64,000 nucleotides of DNA from Gemmatimonadota bacterium (GTDB lineage Bacteria > Latescibacterota > UBA2968), in NCBI GenBank assembly GCA_026705765.1, contig JAPPAB010000180.1, positions 1-64,000 of the forward strand, read 5' to 3'. The position numbers were made by a program, and so were the translations under genes. The notes under the pieces were generated by a model that was not told the DNA's origin, did no database searches, and was given only the letters and a program-made list of their open reading frames with translations. Below are positions 25,208 through 34,146 of the stretch, in pieces (the first letter of the stretch is position 1; each line of letters starts with the position of its first letter).

Positions 25208-26422
25208 CTATTCAGGGGTCAATCGCCACTGCGACCTGGGAATCACAACAGCGAGAACAGCGAGAACGACACACCCCGCAATGGCAAACACCGCGCACTG
25301 CAAAAGCGTATGCGACAGCGCAACATCTGAACCTTCTGAAACACCAGCGAGAAGAGCAAGACAAAGCGAAAATGACAAACGCCCAATCAGACTCTGGATC
25401 GAAAGATACGTCGCGCGATGGTGTTGTTGCAAACGCGGCACAGTCGCCGCATTGAGAGGCGCAATCATAAGCGCGCGAGGGACAGAGCGAAAAGCCAACA
25501 GAAGGGCAACAACAGGGTGAAAAAAGAACCCCATCAATGAAATGAGAACAACCTGCACCCCTGCACTGAGCATAAGTGCTGACCGGGTACCGAAATGATC
25601 GCGCAGGCGAATACTCTGTTTTGCAAACCACGCGGCAATGCCCATCGTCAGCGCCGTATGTAAACCCGTAAGCAACGGCGTGGGAGCCTGGGCGCCGAGC
25701 AACTGGATATAGGGCTGATAAAATTCATAAGGGATATGATTGACAACCGTCATAAAAACGGAAAACAACATCAACCACCCGAGCACGGGTTGACTGAGAT
25801 ACGCGAGGCAGGCGCGAATCTGGGGAAAAAAACCCGACGCCTGTCGCTCAGAACTGGGCTCCCGGTCGGGTTCGGCAAATAACAAAACCAGCACAAAAGC
25901 CACGCACGCCGTTAAAAAAGAAAAACCATAAGCAACGCGCAAAGCATAGATAGACACCACCCCTCCAAGAAGCGCGGCACCTGCTGAAGCAATAAAAACA
26001 TTCCGCGTAATGCGCGCTTCGCGCTGGGGATAGGCGTCTTCTCGCCCCAAACATTTGAGCAGATCGTAGTGAAACGACGTTTCCGTGCCAGATCGAAAGG
26101 CCATACTTGCAGCCAACCCAATTTGCGCCAGCACAAAAACGTCAAAAGACCCACCCGCAAAAAAGAGAGCGTACGCAAAAATCGCTGAAACAGCAGAAAT
26201 TAGAAGGGTCAGACGGCGACCCAGGATATCGGACAAATACCCGGAAGGCACTTCGAGAATAACAACGGCGACATAGTAAATAGCTTCGAGGCGCAGCACC
26301 TGCTCAATGGGCATGTGCTGGTTGAAATAGAGAAAAAAGACAGGCAACCAGAAGTACGCCTGCGCGAGAGGGGCATAAATCGGATACAATCGAACACTGC
26401 GGGTGAGGCCAGAATGTGACAT
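25208..26422 (-). CDS. Major facilitator superfamily transporter
   Basis: About 404 residues with twelve predicted hydrophobic helices. The loop between helices 2 and 3 has the MFS motif GYLSDILGRRLTLL. The ATG at 26422 is preferred to a TTG two codons earlier. It is the first gene of a unit with the sulfatase, PhyH and dehydrogenase, so import of a sulfated or otherwise polar substrate is inferred. The subfamily is not recognised. Confidence 0.88.
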   Translation of the reverse strand: MSHSGLTRSVRLYPIYAPLAQAYFWLPVFFLYFNQHMPIEQVLRLEAIYYVAVVILEVPSGYLSDILGRRLTLLISAVSAIFAYALFFAGGSFDVFVLAQIGLAASMAFRSGTETSFHYDLLKCLGREDAYPQREARITRNVFIASAGAALLGGVVSIYALRVAYGFSFLTACVAFVLVLLFAEPDREPSSERQASGFFPQIRACLAYLSQPVLGWLMLFSVFMTVVNHIPYEFYQPYIQLLGAQAPTPLLTGLHTALTMGIAAWFAKQSIRLRDHFGTRSALMLSAGVQVVLISLMGFFFHPVVALLLAFRSVPRALMIAPLNAATVPRLQQHHRATYLSIQSLIGRLSFSLCLALLAGVSEGSDVALSHTLLQCAVFAIAGCVVLAVLAVVIPRSQWRLTPE

Positions 26423-26461
26423 CGTCAATTGTCAAAAGCCATCCGCTCTGCGGATGGTCGT

Positions 26462-26806
26462 TTACTCATGCCTGAAACTGACCATAGCGCGGTTCACCGT
26501 CCTGAACGTTTGAAAAGCCGAAGCCAGAGACGTAACCATGAGAATGCTCTCGATTCTTCTGGTAATACCCACCAGACGCAAATCGCCACCTGCAGCCTTA
26601 ACCGTCGCCAGAGATGCGGTGAGAACCCCGAGCATCGCACTGCCAAACCATCTGACAGCAGAAAAATCGACAATCACGCGATTGGTACCACTTGCAACGA
26701 GTTGCTTGATGTGGTCATGAAACGGCATAACATCAGGACCGTCCATCAGTTCACCTGTAAGGGTAATAATCGCGATATCGTCCTTGATTTCTTCCCTTAG
26801 ATTCAT
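26462..26806 (-). CDS. STAS-domain protein (anti-sigma-factor-antagonist-like)
   Basis: About 114 residues from the ATG at 26806, which has AAGGAAG upstream. It is a single STAS domain: DDIAIITLTGELMDG, then VIVDFSAVRWFGSAMLGVL. In SpoIIAA-like proteins the site is DSSG with a phosphorylated Ser; here it reads FGSAMLG, which keeps one Ser. A partner kinase or anti-sigma factor is not encoded nearby. It points the same way as the MFS gene, with a 39-bp gap, but is probably independent. Confidence 0.85.
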   Translation of the reverse strand: MNLREEIKDDIAIITLTGELMDGPDVMPFHDHIKQLVASGTNRVIVDFSAVRWFGSAMLGVLTASLATVKAAGGDLRLVGITRRIESILMVTSLASAFQTFRTVNRAMVSFRHE

Positions 26807-26910
26807 AGCTACTTCCTTTGTTAAAAGAGATTGGATATTCTTCGACAGCGATAACATAAGCCTCTTGCACCGATTTTACAACTATTTCTTAATCTATAAA
26901 AGGGACTGGC

Positions 26911-27036
26911 ATGGAATTTGCAAGAGTGAAATACAACCCGGAAATTGCAGGTATTAATGAACAATATGTTCAAGTTGAACAGCGTGAAATGAACGCAACA
27001 TGCTTGACTTTTCAGCTATTTTTCTTCATTGTGTGA
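26911..27036 (+). CDS. Small hypothetical ORF upstream of the toxin-antitoxin-like pair
   Basis: A 41-residue reading frame starting MEFARVKYNPEIAG and ending in a hydrophobic tail (FQLFFFIV), 12 bp before the gene at 27049. AAAGGGA precedes the ATG by about 6 bp. No family is recognised and it may be non-coding leader sequence. The rest of the gap (26807-26910) shows nothing definite. Confidence 0.25.
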   Translation: MEFARVKYNPEIAGINEQYVQVEQREMNATCLTFQLFFFIV

Positions 27037-27048
27037 ATAGGAAATTGC

Positions 27049-27381
27049 ATGGCTATCGGCAGACGATGGGCGGTTAAAGATCGACACGGCAACACCATCT
27101 ATCTTACCGATGAAAGATGGGAGCACATTATTGATCCCTGGAACCATCCTGAAATGCGGAATTTTGAAGCACATCTTCGGGATACAATTCGATTGGGACA
27201 ACGCAAACAAGAACCCTTGAATTTTCATAAATACCGATACAGCAAATCCTTTGACGATCTGGTCGGAGACAATACGCATATCGTCGCCATTGTCCTTTTT
27301 AAATTTCGGGAAGTAAACGGCCATGAGATTGCGAACAATTATATTCTCACAGCGTACCAAAAAGAGATTCTGACAATATGA
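27049..27381 (+). CDS. Small PBECR/DUF4258-like protein, candidate toxin of a two-gene module
   Basis: 110 residues. The N-terminus has YLTDERWEHIIDPWNHPEM, which recalls the His-containing start of small RelE/Barnase-EndoU-like nucleases (PBECR group). It is followed by LRDTIRLGQRKQEP and a beta-rich end with THIVAIVLFKF and NNYILTAYQKEI. From memory, proteins of this type are often encoded next to DUF2283 proteins, as here, with a 4-bp ATGA overlap. Ribonuclease activity is inference. AGGAA precedes the ATG. Confidence 0.55.
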   Translation: MAIGRRWAVKDRHGNTIYLTDERWEHIIDPWNHPEMRNFEAHLRDTIRLGQRKQEPLNFHKYRYSKSFDDLVGDNTHIVAIVLFKFREVNGHEIANNYILTAYQKEILTI

Positions 27382-27740
27382 ATGAACCCAATTTCAACTA
27401 CGACAGAGAAAGTGATACACTCTATATTTCATTTGAACCCAATGTTAAAGCAACAGGCATTGCGCTGAATGATCATATTCTACTTCGGATTGATAAGGCC
27501 AAACGCAAAGCTGTTGGACTGACATTTTTCGACTATTCGATTTTGACGCAACAAACGAATATAGGGCCTCGAAGTTTTCCCTTGACGGGCCTGAACGACC
27601 TATCCGATTCACTGAGAGATATGGTTGTAGATATTCTTCAACGCTCACCCATCAAAGAAATTCTTCCGCTATCGGCCTATACACCATCTGCCATTGAAAT
27701 GATTCCCATTACATCACTGATGTTACACAGGAAGCATTGA
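27378..27740 (+). CDS. DUF2283-family protein, candidate antitoxin
   Basis: 120 residues. The start FNYDRESDTLYISFEPNVKA followed by LNDHILLRID and KAVGLTFFDYSIL matches DUF2283 (Y-D-x-E-x-D-xL-Y-I-x-F). The DUF2283 part is about 60-70 residues, and the rest (RSFPLTGL to IPITSLML) is an extension seen in versions paired with the upstream gene. It overlaps that gene by 4 bp, so the two are co-translated. The antitoxin role is inferred from the arrangement. Confidence 0.65.
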   Translation: MNEPNFNYDRESDTLYISFEPNVKATGIALNDHILLRIDKAKRKAVGLTFFDYSILTQQTNIGPRSFPLTGLNDLSDSLRDMVVDILQRSPIKEILPLSAYTPSAIEMIPITSLMLHRKH

Positions 27741-27798
27741 CTACTACCGCAGTAGTACACCATTCACTCGCCTTCATGCCCCACTGACAAAGACTATT

Positions 27799-27837
27799 GC
27801 AAAAAACGGGACACCTGAATCTGGTCCCGTTTTTTGC
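27799..27837. terminator. Bidirectional intrinsic terminator
   Basis: GCAAAAAACGGGAC and GTCCCGTTTTTTGC are exact inverted repeats around a 11-nt loop, with A and T runs on both sides. It separates the DUF2283 gene from the converging Gfo/Idh/MocA gene. Confidence 0.93.
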
Positions 27838-27840
27838 TTT

Positions 27841-28953
27841 TTAAGTCATCGGATCTCGTTTGAGCAAAGGCAGGGGATTGGGCGTGACGAGCACACCGCC
27901 ATTTTCATAGGACTCAATCGCCGCCCACGTGTATTCGAGAGCCGCGAGCGCATCGTGACCCGAAGCGCGGAGTTCTTCCCTGGGCACACCATTGGTGACA
28001 TCCTCGAGAAAAGCGTGGATGCGATTGGGAAAAGTGGAGCCAAAGTCAGTAATCCCCGTATCATCGACAATGGGATCGGGCGCAGCACCGTGCGACATAT
28101 TCTCTGGCATAGGCGCAGTGCCAGGCGCAGGCCAGAAAGTGATCTTTTCAACGCAATTTTCAATACAAAAAGTCCCGCGCGTACCCGCCACTTCAACACT
28201 CCACCAGCCACCCAGACCAAAAGTGACATCGCCGCGCTGGCTCAGCAAATAACCCATCGCGCCGCTTTCAAAACGCACGTGAATGCTATTGAGGGAAATC
28301 ATGAGATCGCCCGCTTGCTTGCGAAAACTCGGACGGTCAAAAAATGCCTGCACATGGGTGATATTGCCGCAAAAATCGCGCATCACGCTAAAAGGATGCG
28401 TGAGAAAAGCCTTGACGTGAAAATAGGGATGCCCCCACGACTTCGGCCCTTTGCCTGGTTTATAAGTCGCTTCACCACCTGCAAAACCCATCTTGTGAAT
28501 ACAGTAAATTTGTTCGCCCACTTTGCCTTCTGCGATATATTCTCGCGCCTTGTCCGCAGGTTGAGAAAAATAATGGTTGAGATTGCAGCCGAGGTACAGA
28601 TTTTGTTCTGCGGCATAAGCGACCATATCGCGGGCTTCATCAATATCGTTGGACAGGGGTTTTTCACACAGAACGTGTCTGCCAGCGGCGAGAGCCTCCA
28701 TCGTCGGTTCATAGTGCCAACTGCCATTCTCATTTCCCCCGGTCGTAACATCGACAATATCCAGATCCTCGTTCTCCAACATATCTTTCAGACTATAATA
28801 AGCTTTAACACCGTGTCTTTCCGCAGCCCTATCCGCGGACTCTTTGACAACATCGCACACCGCAACGAGATCTGCAAGGTCGTCTTCTGCATGACAGCCC
28901 GCATGCCGGTTGCCAATACCACCCATACCAACAACGCCAACTTTAAGTGCCAT
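27841..28953 (-). CDS. Gfo/Idh/MocA-family oxidoreductase
   Basis: 370 residues. The N-terminal Rossmann motif is VGVVGMGGIGNRHAGCH. The conserved EKP signature is LCEKPLSNDIDEARDM, followed by the alpha/beta substrate domain with a probable catalytic His in WGHPYFHVKAFLTHPF. Family members oxidise or dehydrate sugars, inositols or their acids with NAD(P). The substrate is unknown, but neighbours point to sugar-acid metabolism. It is transcribed alone toward the terminator at 27799. Confidence 0.9.
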   Translation of the reverse strand: MALKVGVVGMGGIGNRHAGCHAEDDLADLVAVCDVVKESADRAAERHGVKAYYSLKDMLENEDLDIVDVTTGGNENGSWHYEPTMEALAAGRHVLCEKPLSNDIDEARDMVAYAAEQNLYLGCNLNHYFSQPADKAREYIAEGKVGEQIYCIHKMGFAGGEATYKPGKGPKSWGHPYFHVKAFLTHPFSVMRDFCGNITHVQAFFDRPSFRKQAGDLMISLNSIHVRFESGAMGYLLSQRGDVTFGLGGWWSVEVAGTRGTFCIENCVEKITFWPAPGTAPMPENMSHGAAPDPIVDDTGITDFGSTFPNRIHAFLEDVTNGVPREELRASGHDALAALEYTWAAIESYENGGVLVTPNPLPLLKRDPMT

Positions 28954-28994
28954 AAAACTATCTCCTGAAAAAAGTGATTAGTGAATCGCGTAAT

Positions 28995-30173
28995 CTAAAG
29001 TACCCCGCGCTCAAACCGCTTGAGCACCTCGCCCAGACCGGCCAGCGGCACAACCTCACCATCTCGTCGAGATTGCCGGTCTGTACCCCCATAGACGACT
29101 ACTTTGCCGGAAATTTGCGGCAGTACCTTTGCAATCCGGTTGAGCGCGTTAAAATAGTCAGAGGCAATTGTAGCACCGGACTTGATCTCAATAGCACAGA
29201 TACCATCGCCATTCTCATACAGAAGATCGCACTCCAACCCCCGGGCGTCTCGAAAAAAAGACAAATTGGACCGGTGTCCCCGATTGAAACGGTACTTGAG
29301 AGTCTCCACCACAACTGCATTTTCAAACAGCGCCCCGCGTAGCGGATGGGTGGCAATCTGCCCGGCATGCTCAATGCCTATAAGATAGCTCGCCAACCCG
29401 ACATCGTAGAAGTACAGCTTGGGAGACTTGACCAGCCGCTTGCGAATATTGGCGTAAAACGGCGGAAGTTGAAAAACCACGTAGCTCGCTTCCAGGACCG
29501 TCAGCCAATGTCGCGCCGTAGTGTGAGAAACGCCAGCGTCTGCACCCAGAGCCGAGAGATTGGCCAGTTGCCCCACGCGCCCGGCACACAAGCGAACGAA
29601 GCGACGAAAACTGGAAAGATTGCGAATCTCCCCAATCTGGCGCACATCGCGCTCGACGTAAGTCTCGAAATAGTCGCCAAGAGCTTGACGCGGTTCGAGT
29701 TTCTGATCGTGAATGCGGGGATAAAAACCAGAGTACAGGATATCATCTACGCTCTCGCTCACGCCAGTTCCTCGGCGTTCTGCAAGTGAGAACGGCAACA
29801 GGCGAAGCAGTGCTGTGCGCCCTGCCAGGGACTGGTTAATGGCATCGGAGAGCCTGAACTGCTCGCTGCCCGTGAGTACGAAAAGGCCATTTCTGCGCTG
29901 TTCGTCGGCAAGTACCTGCAAATAGGACAAAAGCTCTGGCACGCGCTGAATCTCGTCCAAAATGGCCCCCTCGCCGATATGAGAGAGAAAGCCTCTGGGA
30001 TCGGACTCGGCAAATTCCCGCTGATCGGGAGCTTCCAGGTTGACATACTTCAGATGCGGAAAAGCTACGCGGCAAAGGGTGGTCTTGCCGGACTGACGCG
30101 GTCCAGTCACAGTGACAAACGGATATTTTTCGAAAAGTTCGACCAGAAAGGGTGTAATCTCGCGCTTAATCAT
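28995..30173 (-). CDS. AAA+ ATPase with DUF4143 C-terminal domain
   Basis: About 392 residues from the ATG at 30173. The P-loop TGPRQSGKTTL lies near residue 23, Walker B is in GAILDEIQRVPEL and the sensor region is LTGSEQFRL. The C-terminal DUF4143 half has LTVLEASYVVFQLPPFYAN, KLYFYDVGLASYLIG and an endonuclease-like ECDLLYE/AIEIKSG element typical of this family. The family is widespread and poorly understood, with links to mobile or toxin-antitoxin-like functions suggested. No partner is seen. Confidence 0.88.
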   Translation of the reverse strand: MIKREITPFLVELFEKYPFVTVTGPRQSGKTTLCRVAFPHLKYVNLEAPDQREFAESDPRGFLSHIGEGAILDEIQRVPELLSYLQVLADEQRRNGLFVLTGSEQFRLSDAINQSLAGRTALLRLLPFSLAERRGTGVSESVDDILYSGFYPRIHDQKLEPRQALGDYFETYVERDVRQIGEIRNLSSFRRFVRLCAGRVGQLANLSALGADAGVSHTTARHWLTVLEASYVVFQLPPFYANIRKRLVKSPKLYFYDVGLASYLIGIEHAGQIATHPLRGALFENAVVVETLKYRFNRGHRSNLSFFRDARGLECDLLYENGDGICAIEIKSGATIASDYFNALNRIAKVLPQISGKVVVYGGTDRQSRRDGEVVPLAGLGEVLKRFERGVL

Positions 30174-30239
30174 AGCACCTAAAATAACCGAATATGTGAC
30201 AATATGCAACTTAAACTTTCAAATTTACCCCATTACCTA

Positions 30240-31979
30240 TTACGCCGCACTCGCCTTACTCCGAATCTCCGTGAGATGGAAAGGCGTTGCCGCCCGTCCG
30301 CCCTCGGGTAGCCCAAGAGGCAATTTCACATCCAGCAAAAAGGGGCGTTCCTCGCCCTCCACCACATCCAATCCCCGTGCAATCGCGCCTTCCAGATCCG
30401 ATTCTTCATCGACCTGCATCCCCTCCACACCAAACCCCTCTGCAATTTTCACCGGATCAATCCCATCCAGAACCACACCCGGATATTCTCCCGTCTCCTT
30501 CATCACACCGCCCGCCCGCTCAAAATTAGTCGCCACAATCCCATAAGATCGATTATTTGGAATCACAAAAAGCACCGGAATCTGGTGGTGGGCAGCCGTC
30601 CAAAGCCCGGAATCGGCATAATACATCGACCCATCGCCCACCAGCCCAACCACAGGCTTATGCGGCACCGCCAGTTTCAACCCAATCGTACCACCAATCC
30701 CATAACCCTCCGATCCCCCAGCCGCCCGGACATAGACATTGCGCCCCGCGCCATAAGCATCTCCTCGACTATCTATTGGCAGAGCGTATTGCTCGACCAT
30801 CATCAAACCACCACCCAACCTCTCCAGCCCCCGATCAATTGCATCCACCAGCACATAGGGTCTCACTTGCCCGGCCTCCCGCGCCACGCGCTTTGCCGCC
30901 GCTTTTCGCTTTGCGTGAAGAGAAGCAGCCTGCATCTCGGCGCGGGCGAGGCGCTCGGCAAAAGACACCTGAGACGAAGCGCGCTCAAGACATTCAAGCG
31001 TCCTGAACTCATCTGCCAAAATCGCGAGATCCAATCCCGGAAGATTCGTAAAATTCTCGACATCTGGCCCAATCCCAATCAGGCGTTGCGCCCCCGACAA
31101 CGCATCGAAATCCTGGGGTTTCCCACGACCATTGTGACGCACGCCAATGCACACAATCAGATCGGGTGACACCTCGGCAATAGCCTCTGCGATCCGCCCG
31201 CAGTGCAGACTGTGGCTTTGCGGAGTCCTGCGCATCTCTGTCCATGTACCCGCAATCGGGCAGCCATACTGCTCGGCCAACGCCATAACCCGCGCCTCTG
31301 CCCCGCTCTTCCAAATACCGTCCCCAACATAAAACAGCGGCCGCTGGGCATCGGACAACGCGCGAATAACGGCTTCGACATCCTCATCTGCCGGATAACC
31401 CGCCCGCACAGACTGAATCTCCCCCTCAATAATCTCTGTACTCACCATATCATTTCCGAGCAACCGATCGTAAACAGCGAGATGAACCGGACCGACCGGC
31501 GGTGTTTTGGCAACCCGCAGTGCGCGCTCAATCGCCTGCGGCAAGCCATCCGATTCAATCACCGTCCAGCTCGCCTTGGTAAAAGGCTCTGCAATCGAAG
31601 TCGGCCCCACATTATGCGTCAAATCCAGACCCACCCTGTCTCCATAACTCCCCGTATCTCCCGCAAACGTGAGCACCACAACGGGCAGACTACCACTCCA
31701 AACATTGATCAACTGCCCCAAACACTGCGCCAACCCGGCACCCAGATGGACGACCATCACAGCCGGATCGAGATTCCCCTGTGTATATCCCCCCGCCATC
31801 GCGGCCACACTACCCTCGTGAAGTGCCAGAATACCGTGAACATTGGGATTTATGTGGAGCGCGTCAAAAAAGAGAGCCTCCCGAGAGCCAGAATTGTTAA
31901 ACACATACTGCACACCCAGCGCGGCGAGTTGCTCGACAATGATTTCGGATGGGGTAGCGGTAACAGATCTCTTTTTCAT
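30240..31979 (-). CDS. Thiamine-diphosphate-dependent enzyme (acetolactate synthase/benzoylformate decarboxylase-like)
   Basis: About 580 residues from the ATG at 31979, preceded by AAGGAGG. The N-terminal Pyr domain contains the activating Glu in LALHEGSVAAMAGGY. A central domain has FYVGDGIWKSGAEA. The C-terminal PP domain carries the ThDP/Mg motif GDGSMYYADSGLWTAAHHQIPVLFVIPNN (GDG-x-NN). Such enzymes decarboxylate or condense 2-oxo acids; the specific reaction is unknown. It lies near sugar-acid dehydratases that yield 2-keto-3-deoxy acids, which fits 2-oxo-acid chemistry. Confidence 0.88.
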   Translation of the reverse strand: MKKRSVTATPSEIIVEQLAALGVQYVFNNSGSREALFFDALHINPNVHGILALHEGSVAAMAGGYTQGNLDPAVMVVHLGAGLAQCLGQLINVWSGSLPVVVLTFAGDTGSYGDRVGLDLTHNVGPTSIAEPFTKASWTVIESDGLPQAIERALRVAKTPPVGPVHLAVYDRLLGNDMVSTEIIEGEIQSVRAGYPADEDVEAVIRALSDAQRPLFYVGDGIWKSGAEARVMALAEQYGCPIAGTWTEMRRTPQSHSLHCGRIAEAIAEVSPDLIVCIGVRHNGRGKPQDFDALSGAQRLIGIGPDVENFTNLPGLDLAILADEFRTLECLERASSQVSFAERLARAEMQAASLHAKRKAAAKRVAREAGQVRPYVLVDAIDRGLERLGGGLMMVEQYALPIDSRGDAYGAGRNVYVRAAGGSEGYGIGGTIGLKLAVPHKPVVGLVGDGSMYYADSGLWTAAHHQIPVLFVIPNNRSYGIVATNFERAGGVMKETGEYPGVVLDGIDPVKIAEGFGVEGMQVDEESDLEGAIARGLDVVEGEERPFLLDVKLPLGLPEGGRAATPFHLTEIRSKASAA

Positions 31980-32126
31980 ACCCCTGACCTCCTTGGCAAT
32001 TTGTCCTGAAAAAAACCCATTGTGAAGTATGATAACCCGTCGCCCAGAACAGCACAAGCAATACCAGAACAGGTGAGATTTCCTTTGTCGCGCTCGGGAT
32101 GCACTTTATATTGACGGCAAAACTAA

Positions 32127-32210
32127 CGAATAGACGAATAGACGAATAGACGAACCCTGCCCAACCTCCCAAAGTCAGTGCGAATTCCATTCGTTGATTC
32201 GTTGATTCGC
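32127..32210. repeat. Octameric repeats forming an imperfect inverted repeat
   Basis: CGAATAGA repeats three times at 32127-32154 and TTGATTCG-type units repeat at 32188-32210. The two arms are nearly complementary (GAATCAACGAAT against GAATAGACGAAT), so a hairpin is possible. The array lies in the 252-bp gap between the divergent ThDP enzyme and enolase-superfamily genes; nothing else is recognised in the gap. Confidence 0.55.
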
Positions 32211-32231
32211 GCTTTTCTACAGGAGACCACA

Positions 32232-33314
32232 ATGAAAATCACAGATATCAAAATGACAGTTGTAAAACAACACCTGGAAAAACCATTCTGGAACTCGATT
32301 GTCACCACGCGCTCCAAGTCCCGCGCCAGATTGGAGATCTATACAAATGAAGGCTTGATAGGCATGACCATGTGTTCGGGATCTGTTCGGACAAAACTGA
32401 ACACCCTAAAAGAAAAATTGATCGGCGAAGATCCCATGCGAATCGCGTATTTGTGGGAAAAAATATTCATGGGCGGCACGCGCAAACCCATAGCCAAAGG
32501 CGAATACATCAACGCCATCAGCGCAACCGACAATGCCCTCTGGGACTTAAAGGGCAAAGCACTCAATCAACCCGTGTGGAAATTGCTCGGCGGCGTACAA
32601 AACAAACTGTGGGCCTATGCCGCGGGTGGATATTACGAAGAAGGCAAGGGAATACCAGAACTCTGCGAAGAAATGACAACCTATGTAAGCCAGGGATTTC
32701 AAGCAGTAAAAATGAAAGTGGGATGGCCCGGCATCACATTGAAAGAAGACGCAGAACGAGTGCATGCCGTACGCAAAGCCATAGGCGACGACATCGCCCT
32801 GATGATCGACGCGAACAATGCCTGGGACGCGCATACCGCAATTCGATTTGGACGCATGATCGAAGCCTACGACCCCTACTGGTATGAAGAACCCGTGCGC
32901 CCGGATGATCTCGAAGGCTCGGCACTCGTCGCCGAGGCACTGGACTATCCCGTTGCCAGTGGAGAAAACGAAGCCACGCGCTGGGGATTTCGCGACCTGA
33001 TCGAACGCGGCGGTGTACGCATCGTCCAGGCCGACCCAAACAACTGTGGCGGAATCAGCGAATGGATGAAAATTGCGGCCATGGCCAGCGCCCATCACCT
33101 GCAAATGGCTCCCCATGGACAGGGTGCTCTGGGTTGCGTCTTAGTCGCCGCAGTAGATAATGGACTGGTAGTGGAAAATTACCTGCGAAACTTCAGCACA
33201 GATATGGTAGGCGATTTAGAATTTAAAGACGGACATGTCATTATGAACGACGCGCCCGGCCTCGGCATTGAATGGAATGAAGACCTGATCGAAAAGCATG
33301 GCGAAAAGTATTAA
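32232..33314 (+). CDS. Enolase-superfamily dehydratase/racemase (mandelate racemase/muconate lactonising type)
   Basis: About 360 residues from the ATG at 32232, preceded by AGGAGA. The capping N-terminal domain is followed by a TIM barrel with the catalytic K-x-K in AVKMKVGW. Metal ligands are Asp in LMIDANNAWD, Glu in YWYEEPVRPDD and Glu in ASGENEATRWG, and a late His lies in MAPHGQGALG. The full active site is present. Family members dehydrate acid sugars or racemise 2-hydroxy acids; the substrate is unknown. It is the only plus-strand gene in its immediate group. Confidence 0.9.
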   Translation: MKITDIKMTVVKQHLEKPFWNSIVTTRSKSRARLEIYTNEGLIGMTMCSGSVRTKLNTLKEKLIGEDPMRIAYLWEKIFMGGTRKPIAKGEYINAISATDNALWDLKGKALNQPVWKLLGGVQNKLWAYAAGGYYEEGKGIPELCEEMTTYVSQGFQAVKMKVGWPGITLKEDAERVHAVRKAIGDDIALMIDANNAWDAHTAIRFGRMIEAYDPYWYEEPVRPDDLEGSALVAEALDYPVASGENEATRWGFRDLIERGGVRIVQADPNNCGGISEWMKIAAMASAHHLQMAPHGQGALGCVLVAAVDNGLVVENYLRNFSTDMVGDLEFKDGHVIMNDAPGLGIEWNEDLIEKHGEKY

Positions 33315-33321
33315 AAAATAT

Positions 33322-34131
33322 TCAATCCCCACCTCCAATCACCTCTCGCAGGTGGGCAGCCGCCAGTCGGATCACCTCAGTATCGTCGCACGCATTCAAA
33401 TCCTTACCTTCAAAAACCACCGAAACCGTGCCATTGAAGTCCACATCCTTCAAAATCTGAATAATCCGCGGATAATCCAGCCACGCCTCCTCCCCCGTAT
33501 CGATCTTGTAAAATTTGGCCCGGACATGGGAGGTATATGGCGCTGTCTGTTCCATAAACGCATAGATATCCACCTCTGGATCCGGCACCCCCTGATTCCG
33601 CGCAGGCGATCCGACCCATTGTCCGGTATCCATAATAAGCGTAAAATTTTCCCGATCTGTCTGTTCCAGAATCCGCAGCACATCTTCCCCTGTAGAAGGA
33701 TGGTTCTGTAGCCCTACAGCGATCCCCTTCTCTGCGGCATAATCGACCGCATCCTGAAAACACCGAATCTCCCGCCTCTGCGCTTCGGCATCTTCCAGCG
33801 GGGACCCACAAAACAGCCGAATCATGGGCGCACCTATAAACGCCGCCGTATCCACATCTGCTCTGACCTGAGCCAGTTTCTCAGCCAGATCCACATCGGA
33901 CCCCACAAAATGCCCACCCGAAGCCAGGTATCCGATTGACAGCCCGTATCGGAGACACTGCATCTTCACCTCGAGCAAGTACGCCGGTTGCTTCGACCGA
34001 AATCCGCGCCCACTGTGGAAATCGATCACATCCAGCTTCAATTGGTACGCCAGTTGGATATAGCTCTCCACACTCTCCAGGCGCGGTGGATCATCCTTCC
34101 CGAACATCGAAGCGTACACACCTACTTTCAT
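33322..34131 (-). CDS. Sugar phosphate isomerase/epimerase-like TIM-barrel protein (AP-endonuclease 2 family)
   Basis: 269 residues. Family signatures include the start MKVGVYASMFGKDDP, DVIDFHSGRGF, GIAVGLQNHPST and LIMDTGQWVGSP, and the C-terminal VSVVFEGKDLNACDD with the metal-binding acidic residue. Xylose-isomerase-like barrels isomerise or epimerise sugars and keto acids. It converges with the dehydratase at 32232 (7 bp apart) and follows the VOC gene in the same direction with a 15-bp gap. Confidence 0.82.
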   Translation of the reverse strand: MKVGVYASMFGKDDPPRLESVESYIQLAYQLKLDVIDFHSGRGFRSKQPAYLLEVKMQCLRYGLSIGYLASGGHFVGSDVDLAEKLAQVRADVDTAAFIGAPMIRLFCGSPLEDAEAQRREIRCFQDAVDYAAEKGIAVGLQNHPSTGEDVLRILEQTDRENFTLIMDTGQWVGSPARNQGVPDPEVDIYAFMEQTAPYTSHVRAKFYKIDTGEEAWLDYPRIIQILKDVDFNGTVSVVFEGKDLNACDDTEVIRLAAAHLREVIGGGD

Positions 34132-34146
34132 AGCAAACCTCTCAAT

